NCBI RefSeq assembly: GCF_002967765.1
Contig: NZ_PUHY01000001.1
Coordinates: 310,001-374,000, forward strand
Length of the DNA: 64,000 bases
DNA from: Blastopirellula marina
GTDB taxonomy: Bacteria; Planctomycetota; Planctomycetia; Pirellulales; Pirellulaceae
Direction of reading: 5' to 3'
The notes below the pieces were generated by a model. The model did not search any database. It saw nothing but the letters and a program-made list of their open reading frames with translations, and had not been told where the DNA came from. The position numbers and the translations under genes are program-made. This document shows positions 25,868 to 34,611 of the stretch, in pieces; position 1 is the first letter of the stretch, and every line of letters begins with the position of its first letter.

Positions 25868-27655
25868 TCATTTAGTCTGAGATGGGTTCAATTCCGTGCA
25901 TTCGCCCCCTTCGATGATTTGCAGAAACCTCCCAGACGGCGGGCTCTCGAAAATCTCCTCGTTACCATTTGGCCAACGAATGAGTATCCGCTTTATCTTG
26001 GCCGCCCCCAGTCCGAAGTGAACCCGATCGCCGTAGCTCGATTGATACCCCCGACCCCGGCGAACTTCGGCTTGTTGGTTTCCTTCTGTCGTTTCCAGCA
26101 AAATCTTCGCCCCAACTCCATCTCGATTCGATTGCTTACCAACCAAGGATATCTGGACACTTCCTGCCGCTGAATTGAGATCATTTCGCATTACAGTAGG
26201 TGGAGCATTTACGTTTAGGATGACGATATCCAGGTCTCCATCGTTATCTAGATCATCGAACGCGGCTCCTTTGCTGGACTCCAGAATTGCCATTCCCGAA
26301 CCACTTCGGTTGGAAACATCCGCAAATCGACCTTTCCCGTCATTCTCGAGATACGCGTTGGGTACCCGTACCGCGGTTCGATCGTCCACGTTTCGCGCAT
26401 TTACCCAAAAGTGCCCACAGGCAACGAAGATGTCTTCGTCCGAGTCGTTATCGAAATCGGCAAACGTGGTCCCCCACTTCACATGCGGCAACGTACTAGA
26501 ACCGCTTCCACTGGGCTTAGACATATCTTGAAACATGCCGCCGCCGATGTTTTCGTATAGGGTTGAAAGCTCACCACTAAATGTTGTCATGTAGAAGTCA
26601 AAACGCCCGTCGCGATTGAAGTCGCCCACGTCGACTCCCATGCTGCCGTTAGCATTTCCACCACTGTCGTACGCGGTGCCAGACAGAAGCGCCACTTCCT
26701 TGAATTTGCCGGTTCCGTCATTTTGAAACAGGAAATTCGCGGCGTAGTCGCCACATACAAAGAGGTCGACGTCTCCGTCATCGTCATAATCGCTTGCGAC
26801 GATCCCCATGCCAGGCCCCGCGACAGCGCTAATCCCTGATTCGCGACTGATATCCGTGAACGTTCCGTCGCCATTGTTACGAAATAATACGTCAGGTGTG
26901 GGATCGTAAGATTGTGGCCCCGAGGAGAACTCAACGTCTCCGATCTTATCCACCACATTGGTTTCGTAGGTGAAATCAACGTAGTTAGCGACGTACAGAT
27001 CAAGATCACCATCGGCATCAATATCAAGCATCGCTGCCCCGGCTCCGACTTTGTCGCACTGCGTTCCCGTCTCTTTTGTGACGTCTGTAAAGGTACCGTC
27101 CCCGTTGTTTCGGTACATGACATTCGGACCGAAGTTGTTGAGGTAAATATCCTGGTCACCGTCGTTGTCATAATCACCGGTGACGATGCCGAGTCCATAC
27201 CCGGTGTCACCTACGCGCGCTTCTTCGGTGACGTCGGTGAACGTCCAATCACCGTTGTTACGGTAAAGAGCATTGCGTGGTGGTACGTCGTACTTCGAGC
27301 CTGGATTAGGAGCCCCATTCAGAAAGTAGATGTCCACGAATCCGTCGCCGTCGTAATCGAACGTCGCCAAGCCGGCTGCTACCGTTTGTACGATGTAACG
27401 ACTACCTCCCTGTCCGTCCGTATGGACGAAGTCAATACGGCACGTGTCAGTGACGTCAGCAAATTCCGCTTTGCCCGCCGGTGTTGGAAGAATGGTTACT
27501 GGTGGAAACGTATCCCCCATGGCAACTGGACGTGGAGTCGTCTCTGTTCCATTCTCCGTCGCATCGCCCTTGCTTAGATTGGGAGACGTCACTTCCGACT
27601 TGCCGTTGCATCCACAAATAACAAGAAGAATCGATAAGAACACAGTCCGCTGCAT
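25868..27655 (-). CDS. CRTAC1 (FG-GAP/ASPIC-UnbV) lipoprotein
   Basis: A 595-residue exported protein. The start at ATG 27655 gives a lipoprotein signal (FLSILLVICGCNG, lipid-anchored Cys near 18) and lies 10 bases past the stop of the upstream TPR gene; longer starts would overlap that gene. FG-GAP calcium loops recur (DYDGDGFVDIYF, DYDNDGDQDIYL, DIDADGDLDLYV, DFDNDSDEDIFV, DLDNDGDLDIVI). A C-terminal ASPIC/UnbV domain follows (RDGVGAKILLETTEG, then RGYQSSYGDRVHFGLG). It is closely similar to the protein at 30906-32744, sharing order and most motifs. Function unknown; probably a calcium-stabilised propeller on the outer or cytoplasmic membrane surface. Confidence 0.88.
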   Translation of the reverse strand: MQRTVFLSILLVICGCNGKSEVTSPNLSKGDATENGTETTPRPVAMGDTFPPVTILPTPAGKAEFADVTDTCRIDFVHTDGQGGSRYIVQTVAAGLATFDYDGDGFVDIYFLNGAPNPGSKYDVPPRNALYRNNGDWTFTDVTEEARVGDTGYGLGIVTGDYDNDGDQDIYLNNFGPNVMYRNNGDGTFTDVTKETGTQCDKVGAGAAMLDIDADGDLDLYVANYVDFTYETNVVDKIGDVEFSSGPQSYDPTPDVLFRNNGDGTFTDISRESGISAVAGPGMGIVASDYDDDGDVDLFVCGDYAANFLFQNDGTGKFKEVALLSGTAYDSGGNANGSMGVDVGDFNRDGRFDFYMTTFSGELSTLYENIGGGMFQDMSKPSGSGSSTLPHVKWGTTFADFDNDSDEDIFVACGHFWVNARNVDDRTAVRVPNAYLENDGKGRFADVSNRSGSGMAILESSKGAAFDDLDNDGDLDIVILNVNAPPTVMRNDLNSAAGSVQISLVGKQSNRDGVGAKILLETTEGNQQAEVRRGRGYQSSYGDRVHFGLGAAKIKRILIRWPNGNEEIFESPPSGRFLQIIEGGECTELNPSQTK

Positions 27656-27665
27656 GACTTCCAAT

Positions 27666-29051
27666 CTATTTTGATATGGGAGCGACTCGGGTGGAGGATG
27701 GCATAAGTTTCCGAGCGTTTTCTTCGGCTTGCTGTTTACCTTGTAGGTCTCCCAATCCGGCACTAGCTGCGGCTAAGACCTGATAGGCATGAACCGATGG
27801 CGTGATCTGGATACTCTCTTGCGCCATCTTCTGTGCACTCTTCAAATCGCCTTCTTCCAGATAGTAAGCAGCCAGGGCAGTTGCCACCGTCGATGAGTCT
27901 GGCATCCGCTTATAAGCCGCGAGCAGTGCGTCGCGTCCGCCAGCAGGGTCTCCTGCGAGGAAAGCAATTTTCGAGAGGTTGACGTAATTCAAGGGATTGT
28001 TTGGCTCGACAGCAACCAAACGGCGCTCCGCCTGGTAAGCATCCTGAAAACGTTCCTGCCGATATAGCACCTTCGATAGGACTCGATAGATGAGTCCACC
28101 CTGCGGATAAATCTCCGCGGCCCGCAAAGCAATCTGGGTCGCTTGCTGTGCGTCTCCTTGGTCGAGATAAAACTCCGCCGCCTGCGCCATGGTGTAGCCG
28201 ACAATTCTCCGCAGGGACTCGTCATAGTGTTTCTCGAACTCACCTCCCCCTGTTTTCGTTTCAGGACGGAGTTGTCGGGAAATCTCCAGATGCTTGTCAG
28301 CAAGTTCAACATCTCCCAAACGGCGCGCGACGTTCGACAAAATGAAGTGCAACGATCCGTTCGACGGATTCACTTCAATACCACGTAAGCAAAGCTCTTT
28401 AGACGCTTCCAGTTTGCCACGCTGAGATTCGATTTCTGCCGTGGTTTGTAACAGTGTAGGTTCTCTGGGGAATTGAGTTAGGGCACGGTTAGCCACCTCG
28501 GCAGCTTCATCTAACTTACCTGTCTGTTGGAGGCCACGAGCAAGTTGCGTCGCTAAATCAACGTTGCTACGGTCGTCTTGGAGAAGCTTTTCCAATCGGG
28601 TAACTGCTTCCTCTGGGCGCCCCTGCTCAAGGGCAACTCGGGCTAGTCCCGTTTGGGCCTCAATCGACTGCGGGCGGAGCTTCAATGCCGCTTGCCAATG
28701 CGATTGTGCTTCCTCGTATCGGTAGGTGCTCATCGCAAATTCAGCCGCAATCTTGTGCGGAACTACCACGGTTGGATAGTCATCGATCAGGTTCGTGACG
28801 ACCTCTTCGGTTTCCTTCCTTAACTCCTCCGAAGTGATCGATACTGGCTCAAGCGGAAGTACGATGGGCTTGGCATTCGCAAGCGATGGATTGCCGTTGA
28901 GTTCTTCTGGAAGATCACTTGATGGTGCTGGATAATACCGCGCCACCGCCAACACCACGAAGACTGTGACGACGATGATTACGCCGTAAACGACATAGCT
29001 CGTTTGCGATGCACTTTGCCTTGCCGGCGTTTGCTTGCGTTTCTGGGCCAA
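27666..29051 (-). CDS. Membrane-anchored TPR protein
   Basis: A 461-residue protein with a basic cytoplasmic N-terminus, one membrane helix (about 20-41, VVYGVIIVVTVFVVLAVARY) and about nine TPR-like helical repeats, including HWQAALKLRPQSIEAQTGLA and AAEIYPQGGLIYRVLSKVLY. TPR proteins are scaffolds. It lies 10 bases upstream of a CRTAC1 lipoprotein gene, in the same arrangement as the pair at 32760-34196 and 30906-32744, so the two products probably work together. No enzymatic motif is seen. Confidence 0.83.
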   Translation of the reverse strand: MAQKRKQTPARQSASQTSYVVYGVIIVVTVFVVLAVARYYPAPSSDLPEELNGNPSLANAKPIVLPLEPVSITSEELRKETEEVVTNLIDDYPTVVVPHKIAAEFAMSTYRYEEAQSHWQAALKLRPQSIEAQTGLARVALEQGRPEEAVTRLEKLLQDDRSNVDLATQLARGLQQTGKLDEAAEVANRALTQFPREPTLLQTTAEIESQRGKLEASKELCLRGIEVNPSNGSLHFILSNVARRLGDVELADKHLEISRQLRPETKTGGGEFEKHYDESLRRIVGYTMAQAAEFYLDQGDAQQATQIALRAAEIYPQGGLIYRVLSKVLYRQERFQDAYQAERRLVAVEPNNPLNYVNLSKIAFLAGDPAGGRDALLAAYKRMPDSSTVATALAAYYLEEGDLKSAQKMAQESIQITPSVHAYQVLAAASAGLGDLQGKQQAEENARKLMPSSTRVAPISK

Positions 29052-29083
29052 GGGAAGAGCCTAAGAGATACAGTGCCTACGAC

Positions 29084-29117
29084 GAAAAACACACTGCGAT
29101 CGGCGACCGCAGTGTGT
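29084..29117 (-). terminator. Factor-independent terminator
   Basis: On the minus strand a perfect ten-base-pair stem, ACACACTGCG (29117-29108 read in reverse) with CGCAGTGTGT (29098-29089), encloses a 9-base loop and is followed by TTTTTCG. It lies 29 bases after the stop of the lipoprotein gene at 29146 and separates it from the following TPR gene. This is the best intrinsic terminator in the window. Confidence 0.8.
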
Positions 29118-29145
29118 CATGAAGTTCGATCGATTTCATCAATCG

Positions 29146-29631
29146 TTACGGTAGCTTGCCGTCCGATGTCAGTGCTAGATCAATCGTATTCTTACCACTT
29201 TTAACTTCGCGGACGATCTCGGTCTGCTTGTTGTAGACCGCCGGAAGCTTTTCCTTCGTAGCGGCATTGTTGTAGTCCGATTGCCTAGTCTGCATTAATT
29301 CGGCATAGCGAGGATCATCCGAAGGAATATCCTCCATGGTTTCGGTTGTGGCTTCAGGGACCGATGTGATCGATACCTTGTGCGTGCCAACTACTGCGCC
29401 AGCTTCGCTGATGTAAGCCAACGTATATTCGCCGTTATCATTCGTCGTCGCCGAGGAGGCACGTCGGCCATCTTCAGGGACAAACGAGACAATGGCGTTA
29501 GAGAGGGGCTTGCCGTCCAGCGTTACCTTCCCCGAGACTTGGCCCAGGGAAGGTCCACCTTCACCACACCCGACGGTAACCGCCAAGCATAGTAGAAACG
29601 TGAACGAGATACTCAGGTTTCGGAAACTCAT
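29146..29631 (-). CDS. Small lipoprotein with carboxypeptidase-regulatory-like (transthyretin-like) domain
   Basis: A 161-residue exported lipoprotein with signal FTFLLCLAVTVGCGEG (Cys about 22). The beta-sandwich starts at VSGKVTLDGKPLSNAIVSFVP and includes TNDNGEYTLAY and GTHKVSITSVP, the pattern of carboxypeptidase-regulatory-like domains found beside DUF1559 genes throughout planctomycetes. It lies 54 bases after the DUF1559 gene and ends at a strong terminator, so the two form one operon. The role is unknown; a cell-surface adhesive or structural part is likely. Confidence 0.88.
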   Translation of the reverse strand: MSFRNLSISFTFLLCLAVTVGCGEGGPSLGQVSGKVTLDGKPLSNAIVSFVPEDGRRASSATTNDNGEYTLAYISEAGAVVGTHKVSITSVPEATTETMEDIPSDDPRYAELMQTRQSDYNNAATKEKLPAVYNKQTEIVREVKSGKNTIDLALTSDGKLP

Positions 29632-29685
29632 TTTTGAATACGCTCCTGCAATGCTGGGGTTCCGAGGTGTACCGTATTAAATCGA

Positions 29686-30744
29686 CTATGGTAGCGATGC
29701 GGCTTCACCGCCGTTTCGGCTACCAAGAGCACCCCACACACCGTAGTCAGACTGACCACTTGGTGTTGCCTGGCTATCGGCTGCTTGATTACCAGTATTG
29801 ATGTTCTGGCTAATGAACTGGACCGATCCGTCAGCCATGCAGACGTTACCACCGCCTGGGTGCCAACTGGAAAGCGTTCCCATGTGTTCGTTGCCGTCGA
29901 CACCGCCCCAGTGGCAGCTAGGACCATTTGGCCCAACCATCGTGGCGAAACCAACGAAGTAAGGACGTCCGTCCCAAGCACGGCCAGTGTGAGGACGATA
30001 GTCAGCACGCACATCGCCAGTCAGGCGCTTAGTGGTGACATCGTATCGAGCCGAACAGGCTTGTGGATTCCAGCTTTGCATGTTTAAAGCAACACCACCG
30101 CGAAGATCGGTTGGACCGCCGGAACCGGCGATTTCACCCACCATAACCGTGTTCGAGAGACCGTCGGTAATTCCTGCGAAGTTGATCTTACGATCGATTT
30201 GGAAAATACCTCGATTGTCACGACCTTGGTTTGGACGGAACTGGTTCTGGTGATAGTCGTCACCGACGCAACCCTTGTAATTCAAGATGCAAGGACTCTC
30301 ATTTCGATTGGTTGGAGGAGCGTCGGATGGGCAGGTAAAGCCTGCGATGTCGACTTCCCAGTTTTGCTGAATCCATGTGTCAGTCGCGGTCGTCGCCCAA
30401 GGGCTAGGAAGACTGGAACTCTTTGCACGGACTTGGATGTTGTCGTAGAGCGCCGTTTGTTCGATGTACGGCAAAATGTAGATCGTCCACGCGTAAACTC
30501 GGTTACCACCCCAGTCACCATCGATGGCTTGGTTGCCTAAAGGTGGCAACTTACCGTACGTGTCGTGTCGGTTATGGAGAGACAACCCCAGTTGTTTGAG
30601 ATTGTTGGTGCACTCCATTCGACGCGCGGCTTCGCGGGCTTGCTGAACAGCTGGTAGGAGTAATGCGATGAGAACTCCAATGATGGCAATGACTACCAGC
30701 AATTCAACTAAGGTAAACCCACGACAAGATTGTCGCTGTACCAT
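29686..30744 (-). CDS. DUF1559 protein with prepilin-type N-terminus
   Basis: A 352-residue pseudopilin-like protein. The start at ATG 30744 gives MVQRQSCRGFTLVELLVVIA: the type IV/type II secretion prepilin cleavage site at G|FTLVE followed by a hydrophobic helix (9-30). A good ribosome binding site precedes it. A start further upstream would add a non-conserved leader. The DUF1559 body contains QQAREAARRMECTNNLKQLGLSLHN and the C-terminal HWGGVDGNEHMGTLSSWHPGG and VCMADGSVQF motifs. Such genes occur in dozens of copies per planctomycete genome and may form surface fibres. The flanking genes are TPR/CRTAC1 pairs. Confidence 0.92.
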   Translation of the reverse strand: MVQRQSCRGFTLVELLVVIAIIGVLIALLLPAVQQAREAARRMECTNNLKQLGLSLHNRHDTYGKLPPLGNQAIDGDWGGNRVYAWTIYILPYIEQTALYDNIQVRAKSSSLPSPWATTATDTWIQQNWEVDIAGFTCPSDAPPTNRNESPCILNYKGCVGDDYHQNQFRPNQGRDNRGIFQIDRKINFAGITDGLSNTVMVGEIAGSGGPTDLRGGVALNMQSWNPQACSARYDVTTKRLTGDVRADYRPHTGRAWDGRPYFVGFATMVGPNGPSCHWGGVDGNEHMGTLSSWHPGGGNVCMADGSVQFISQNINTGNQAADSQATPSGQSDYGVWGALGSRNGGEAASLP

Positions 30745-30750
30745 TTTCAC

Positions 30751-30757
30751 TTCTCCC
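30751..30757 (-). promoter_or_regulatory. Ribosome binding site deciding the DUF1559 start
   Basis: On the minus strand GGGAGAA lies six bases before ATG 30744. It is one of the few strong Shine-Dalgarno sequences in the window and supports this start over the longer reading frame. Confidence 0.7.
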
Positions 30758-30877
30758 TGAGAGAAAAGGCGTTGTTGAAAAGTGTCTTCGTTTTTGAGGC
30801 GGAAACAAAGACAAAAGAAAAGGCAAAATAACTTACGAATTAATCTTAAACAAAGTCCCATTATTCAACAAGTAGTG

Positions 30878-30901
30878 ACGTGAAAAACATACACTTCACG
30901 T
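30878..30901. repeat. Inverted repeat between CRTAC1 and DUF1559 genes
   Basis: ACGTGAA (30878-30884) and TTCACGT (30895-30901) are separated by 10 bases, five bases after the end of the CRTAC1 gene and about 135 bases before the DUF1559 start. It may be a terminator stem for the upstream gene or an operator; no T-run follows closely. Confidence 0.35.
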
Positions 30902-30905
30902 GAAT

Positions 30906-32744
30906 TCACCCTGACCCCCTCTCCAGAACCACTTGCTGCATACTGCCGATCTTTGACCCGGAAAATATCTCAATTTGACCGTCGGGCCACCTTACTTCAA
31001 CCTGGTCGATATCTCGACTTTCTCCCAAACCAAAAGTAAGGCGTCGACCATAGTCTCCTTGGTAACCTCGCCCGCAATAGACTTCAGCAACTTGTTTAAT
31101 GTCGCCGGATATCACCGTAACGCGACTACCTACCCCGAATTGGCTACCATTCGGATCCTTCAACCTGATTTGAATGGACTTGTTATTCGAGGTTGAGTCG
31201 TTTCGCAAAATCGTCGGAGCGGCGGCCGAGTTCAGCACCACCGCATCAACGTCGCCATCGTTATCCAAATCATCAAACGCCGCGCCACGGCTACTTTCGA
31301 CAATGGCCATTCCACTGCCAGCGGACTTAGAGATGTCGGCGAAAGAGCCGTTGCCTTGATTGAGCATAAGGTAGTTTCGAACTCGTTTTGCTGTGCGGTC
31401 GTCAATTCGTTCGATCTCATCGAAATGGCCGCATGCCACAAACAAATCCAGATCGCCATCGTTATCGAAGTCGATCAAGCCCGTTCCCCAGTGAACATGT
31501 GGGAATAGTTCGTTGCTGATACGTGCCGTACTTGTTGCATCTTCGAACAGTCCATTACCTAGGTTCCGATACAACACCGGCATTTCCGATTGCCAATCAG
31601 TGAGAAAGATATCGATATGGCCATCATTGTCGTAATCGCCGCAATCGACGCCCATGCTGGCGTTCTTCTTCCCGTCGAAGTCGTAGGCAACGCCAGTGAT
31701 GATCGCGACCTCTTTAAATTTTCCACTTCCGTCATTCTGCCAGAGGTGATTCGCCGCATTGTCATTGCAGATGAAAACATCGAGGTCGGCATCTTCGTCA
31801 TAGTCCGTGGCGATGATTGCCATCGATGGACCTGACATCGAACCGATACCGGACTCTTCCGTGACATCGGTGAATGTTCCATCCCCTTCGTTGCGGTACA
31901 AGGTATCTGGCACGGCTTGGTAGTACTGGGGGCCAGCCTTGAAAAAGTGTCCTTCAATCTCGATTGGTACGTGTGTCTCGAAGGTAAAGTTGACGTAATT
32001 CCCCACGTAAAGATCGAGATCACCATCTTTATCCATATCAAAAAAGCTGACACCTGCCCCAAATTTGTCGCCGTTACCGGTCCCCGTCTCCTCAGTCACG
32101 TTGGTAAATGTTCCATCACCATTATTTCGGTAGAAGACGTTGGGCCCGAAGTTGTTGATGTAAAGGTCTTCATCGCCGTCGTTGTCATAGTCTCCCGCAG
32201 CGACACCCATGCCATGCCCAGTGTCCCCAACACCAGCTTCCTGCGTAACATCGGTGAACGTCCAGTCGCCGTTATTGCGGTATAAAGCGTTGGTCGGGGG
32301 CGTCTTGAAATTGGTACCCTTCAAGGCGCCGCCGTTGAGAAAGTAGATATCGATGAAACCGTCGGAATCGTAATCGAACAGCGCAACGCCGCCCGTTGAG
32401 GCTTCAACGATGTATCCTTGGCCACTGCCTCCATCGTTGTGCTTAAACGTGATTCCTGACGTTTCTGTGACATCGGTTAGTTGAATGGTATGCTCAACCG
32501 CTGGGGCTTCCGCTTTCAACTTCGGAAGGGATTCGACGCGAATTGGCGAATTGTTCGACGCTTTCGAAGCCGCCGTCGGAAACGATTGAGCCTGGAGCCC
32601 TTTCGGTTCAGCGTTCTTCGCGCTCGCAATTTCACTTTCATCCGTGGGCGTAGCAGGGCCTCCCACAGAAATTGCAGGTTGAGACTGCTGTTCACAACCG
32701 CTGAACAAGATCGCCGCGGCCAATACTAGGACAAGCTTCTTCAT
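30906..32744 (-). CDS. CRTAC1 (FG-GAP/ASPIC-UnbV) lipoprotein
   Basis: A 612-residue exported lipoprotein with signal MKKLVLVLAAAILFSGCEQ (Cys about 17) and a 70-residue low-complexity spacer. The FG-GAP propeller has loops DYDSDGFIDIYF, DYDNDGDEDLYI, DMDKDGDLDLYV, DFDNDGDLDLFV and DLDNDGDVDAVV. The C-terminal ASPIC/UnbV unit follows (SQFGVGSRVTVISG, then GRGYQGDYGRRLTFGLG). It lies 15 bases after the TPR gene. It is the paralogue of the protein at 25868-27655, and both keep the signature ITDVTE/IDFVH-type start and HFxxxxRxDDRTA segment, which suggests duplication. Function unknown. Confidence 0.88.
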   Translation of the reverse strand: MKKLVLVLAAAILFSGCEQQSQPAISVGGPATPTDESEIASAKNAEPKGLQAQSFPTAASKASNNSPIRVESLPKLKAEAPAVEHTIQLTDVTETSGITFKHNDGGSGQGYIVEASTGGVALFDYDSDGFIDIYFLNGGALKGTNFKTPPTNALYRNNGDWTFTDVTQEAGVGDTGHGMGVAAGDYDNDGDEDLYINNFGPNVFYRNNGDGTFTNVTEETGTGNGDKFGAGVSFFDMDKDGDLDLYVGNYVNFTFETHVPIEIEGHFFKAGPQYYQAVPDTLYRNEGDGTFTDVTEESGIGSMSGPSMAIIATDYDEDADLDVFICNDNAANHLWQNDGSGKFKEVAIITGVAYDFDGKKNASMGVDCGDYDNDGHIDIFLTDWQSEMPVLYRNLGNGLFEDATSTARISNELFPHVHWGTGLIDFDNDGDLDLFVACGHFDEIERIDDRTAKRVRNYLMLNQGNGSFADISKSAGSGMAIVESSRGAAFDDLDNDGDVDAVVLNSAAAPTILRNDSTSNNKSIQIRLKDPNGSQFGVGSRVTVISGDIKQVAEVYCGRGYQGDYGRRLTFGLGESRDIDQVEVRWPDGQIEIFSGSKIGSMQQVVLERGSG

Positions 32745-32759
32745 GGAGTCGTCGCCTAC

Positions 32760-34196
32760 TTATGGAGACACCGAAGGACGTTCGAGCTTTTGAGCTTCCT
32801 GCATTGCGGCGACGGCGTTTGTTTCGTCCCCCATACGCTGACAAATCGTGGCCAGCAATCGATAACCACTGGACGTAGCATGATGCCTTAGGGCCTCTTG
32901 GGCGTACCAGCGTGCTTGATTTAACTTGGCTCCATCCAGATAGAATTGCGCCAACGCGAGATAAGGCTCCGGCATGTTTGGGCCGATCGAAATCACGTTC
33001 TTAAGTGCTGCTTCCGCTGCAGCCCGATCGCCGCTCGCTTGCGAGGCCTCGGCGAGTTTAAATTGGTTCGTGAAGTCAAACGGCGCGATATCGACCAAAC
33101 GTTGTCGAACCAGCCGCTCTTCAGCCGCTAAACCGGCCTCATGGTACATATCGGCTAAGACTTGACAGGCCGCGAAATTTGCAGGATCAAGCGTCAAAGC
33201 ACGCAGCAAATGTAGTTCAGCAGCAAGGGAATTTCCCATACGGATTTGGACGGTAGCTGCCTCAATCAGTGTGTTGACTGTGGCTTGGCGAGCTTCAGCA
33301 CTGGAAAGCACTTGAAATCTTCGTTGCGCCGCGATGTCGTCGCCACCATTCTTGTCGCTGACTAAATCGCGGTACTTCTTAGCTTCGTCGTCTTTCCCCT
33401 GCTGCGCTAGGGCATTCGCGAGGGAGGTAAACGCGGCAGGCGATTCGTGTCCCGTCTCGATCGTCTTTTTCAGACTCTTCTCCGCCTCTTCAAGTTTCCG
33501 CAGACGGAGTTGGGCTTGCCCCAAAACCATCCAGAAGGACGGATTGTCAGGATCTTGCTGAATGGCCCGCTCAATTACTTTTTCCGCTTCTTCCGATTTG
33601 CCAACCTTATTAAGCGCGACACCCAGATGGTGCATCAAGTCAGGCGACGATACTCCGGCGTTGTATGCTTTTTGCAGTGTTTCAGCAGCCAATTGACTGT
33701 CGCCACGATCCATCGCCACAGCGGCAAAGTTAATGTAGTAACGTGGATCACTAGGGGCTAAAGCGATGCACTGTTTCCAAAGCTTCTCGGCTTCTGCCGA
33801 TTGACTGAATTGAGCACACATCATCGCTGCCACGTGCAACGCTTCTGCTCGGTCCGGATAGCTTTGCCGTAAGGTGTTCGCCACGAATTCCGCTTCGGCA
33901 CGCAAGTCATCCTTGCTGGCTGGCATCGCCCTCGTCGGAAGCGTGATACTCGGCCGCTGCGGAATTAGCTGTTCGACGATATCCGAGATCGACTCTTGTT
34001 CGAGTGGCTCTTCAATGGCCGAAGACTCTTCTGGTTGCCCTGGAGCTTCCGGTACAGCAATTAGGTGAGAAATGCCCAGCGCGGCAGCTATACACAACAC
34101 AAAAAGGGATGCCCACTTCAACATCTGGGGAATTCCAGAAGTTTGGGCAGTTTCAGCTGATGCTCCCTCGTGAGGCGCATTTGCAGAATCGTCCAC
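32760..34196 (-). CDS. Membrane-anchored TPR protein
   Basis: A 478-residue protein with one membrane helix near residues 27-46 (LKWASLFVLCIAAALGISHL) and TPR repeats from about 100 to 470, for example AEKLWKQCIALAPSDPRYYINF and AEKVIERAIQQDPDNPSFWMVL. It resembles the TPR protein at 27666-29051 in length, layout and gene partner. It is first in its transcription unit, with palindromes in the upstream gap. A scaffold role with the next gene's CRTAC1 lipoprotein is inferred from the repeated pairing. Confidence 0.83.
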   Translation of the reverse strand: MDDSANAPHEGASAETAQTSGIPQMLKWASLFVLCIAAALGISHLIAVPEAPGQPEESSAIEEPLEQESISDIVEQLIPQRPSITLPTRAMPASKDDLRAEAEFVANTLRQSYPDRAEALHVAAMMCAQFSQSAEAEKLWKQCIALAPSDPRYYINFAAVAMDRGDSQLAAETLQKAYNAGVSSPDLMHHLGVALNKVGKSEEAEKVIERAIQQDPDNPSFWMVLGQAQLRLRKLEEAEKSLKKTIETGHESPAAFTSLANALAQQGKDDEAKKYRDLVSDKNGGDDIAAQRRFQVLSSAEARQATVNTLIEAATVQIRMGNSLAAELHLLRALTLDPANFAACQVLADMYHEAGLAAEERLVRQRLVDIAPFDFTNQFKLAEASQASGDRAAAEAALKNVISIGPNMPEPYLALAQFYLDGAKLNQARWYAQEALRHHATSSGYRLLATICQRMGDETNAVAAMQEAQKLERPSVSP

Positions 34197-34255
34197 AGCA
34201 AGTATCCCTGACCGCGAAGAGAACTTGTGAGTAATTAAAAGACGTCAGTTGTACG

Positions 34256-34271
34256 ATTGGTGAACACCAAT
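34256..34271. promoter_or_regulatory. Palindromic candidate operator
   Basis: ATTGGTG-AA-CACCAAT is a perfect palindrome with seven-base arms and a two-base centre, 60 bases upstream of the TPR gene start. The tight centre favours a protein-binding site over an RNA hairpin. The regulator is unknown. Confidence 0.5.
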
Positions 34272-34277
34272 TTTGAT

Positions 34278-34295
34278 AAGAACTTAATAGTTCTT
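34278..34295. promoter_or_regulatory. Second palindrome, candidate operator or hairpin
   Basis: AAGAACT-TAAT-AGTTCTT, seven-base arms with a four-base centre, starts six bases after the first palindrome. It is followed on the plus strand by an AT-rich run ending in seven Ts, so a weak terminator is an alternative. Confidence 0.45.
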
Positions 34296-34611
34296 GTAAT
34301 TATCGTTTTTTTATTGCGCATTCTCAACCCACCATCTGGGTACATGCTGCGGAATACATGGTTTGTAAAATGTTGTAGGTGTGTCGATCTGCGCAACGAC
34401 TTTCTTGTTCTTTTCGGTCTTCTACCGTCTGATCGAGGGAGCCAGAACGGAACACTCTATCGAGATTACCCATCTTCGTAGAACGCTCATGACATCTCTG
34501 CTTTTTTGAAGCCGAATTCACCTTGAAAGGTTTTACGACGGCCAAAGACCAACGTACAATCGGCGGGACTTAGATGGACCTTAAGCAGCAGCACCATGGA
34601 GCCACAGCACG

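Larger units (their letters stand above)
34197..34611. other. 415-base divergent control region
   Basis: This lies between the minus-strand TPR gene and the plus-strand respiratory operon. No gene is supported; the open frames are short and unlike proteins. The part near the TPR gene is AT-rich and holds two palindromes (34256-34271 and 34278-34295) and a T-run (34316 region upstream, TTTTTTTA near 34306). The cox-proximal 250 bases show nothing I can assign. Confidence 0.5.

Noticed and set aside
27656-27763. Longer start for the CRTAC1 lipoprotein
   Set aside because: It overlaps the upstream TPR gene and hides the lipoprotein signal that begins at 27655.
17154-34196. Integrin-type adhesion locus based on FG-GAP repeats
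   Set aside because: FG-GAP repeats alone do not show integrin-like function; the ASPIC/UnbV and cytochrome context points elsewhere.
34596-34611. ATG at 34596 as a start for coxB
   Set aside because: It is in a different frame from subunit II.
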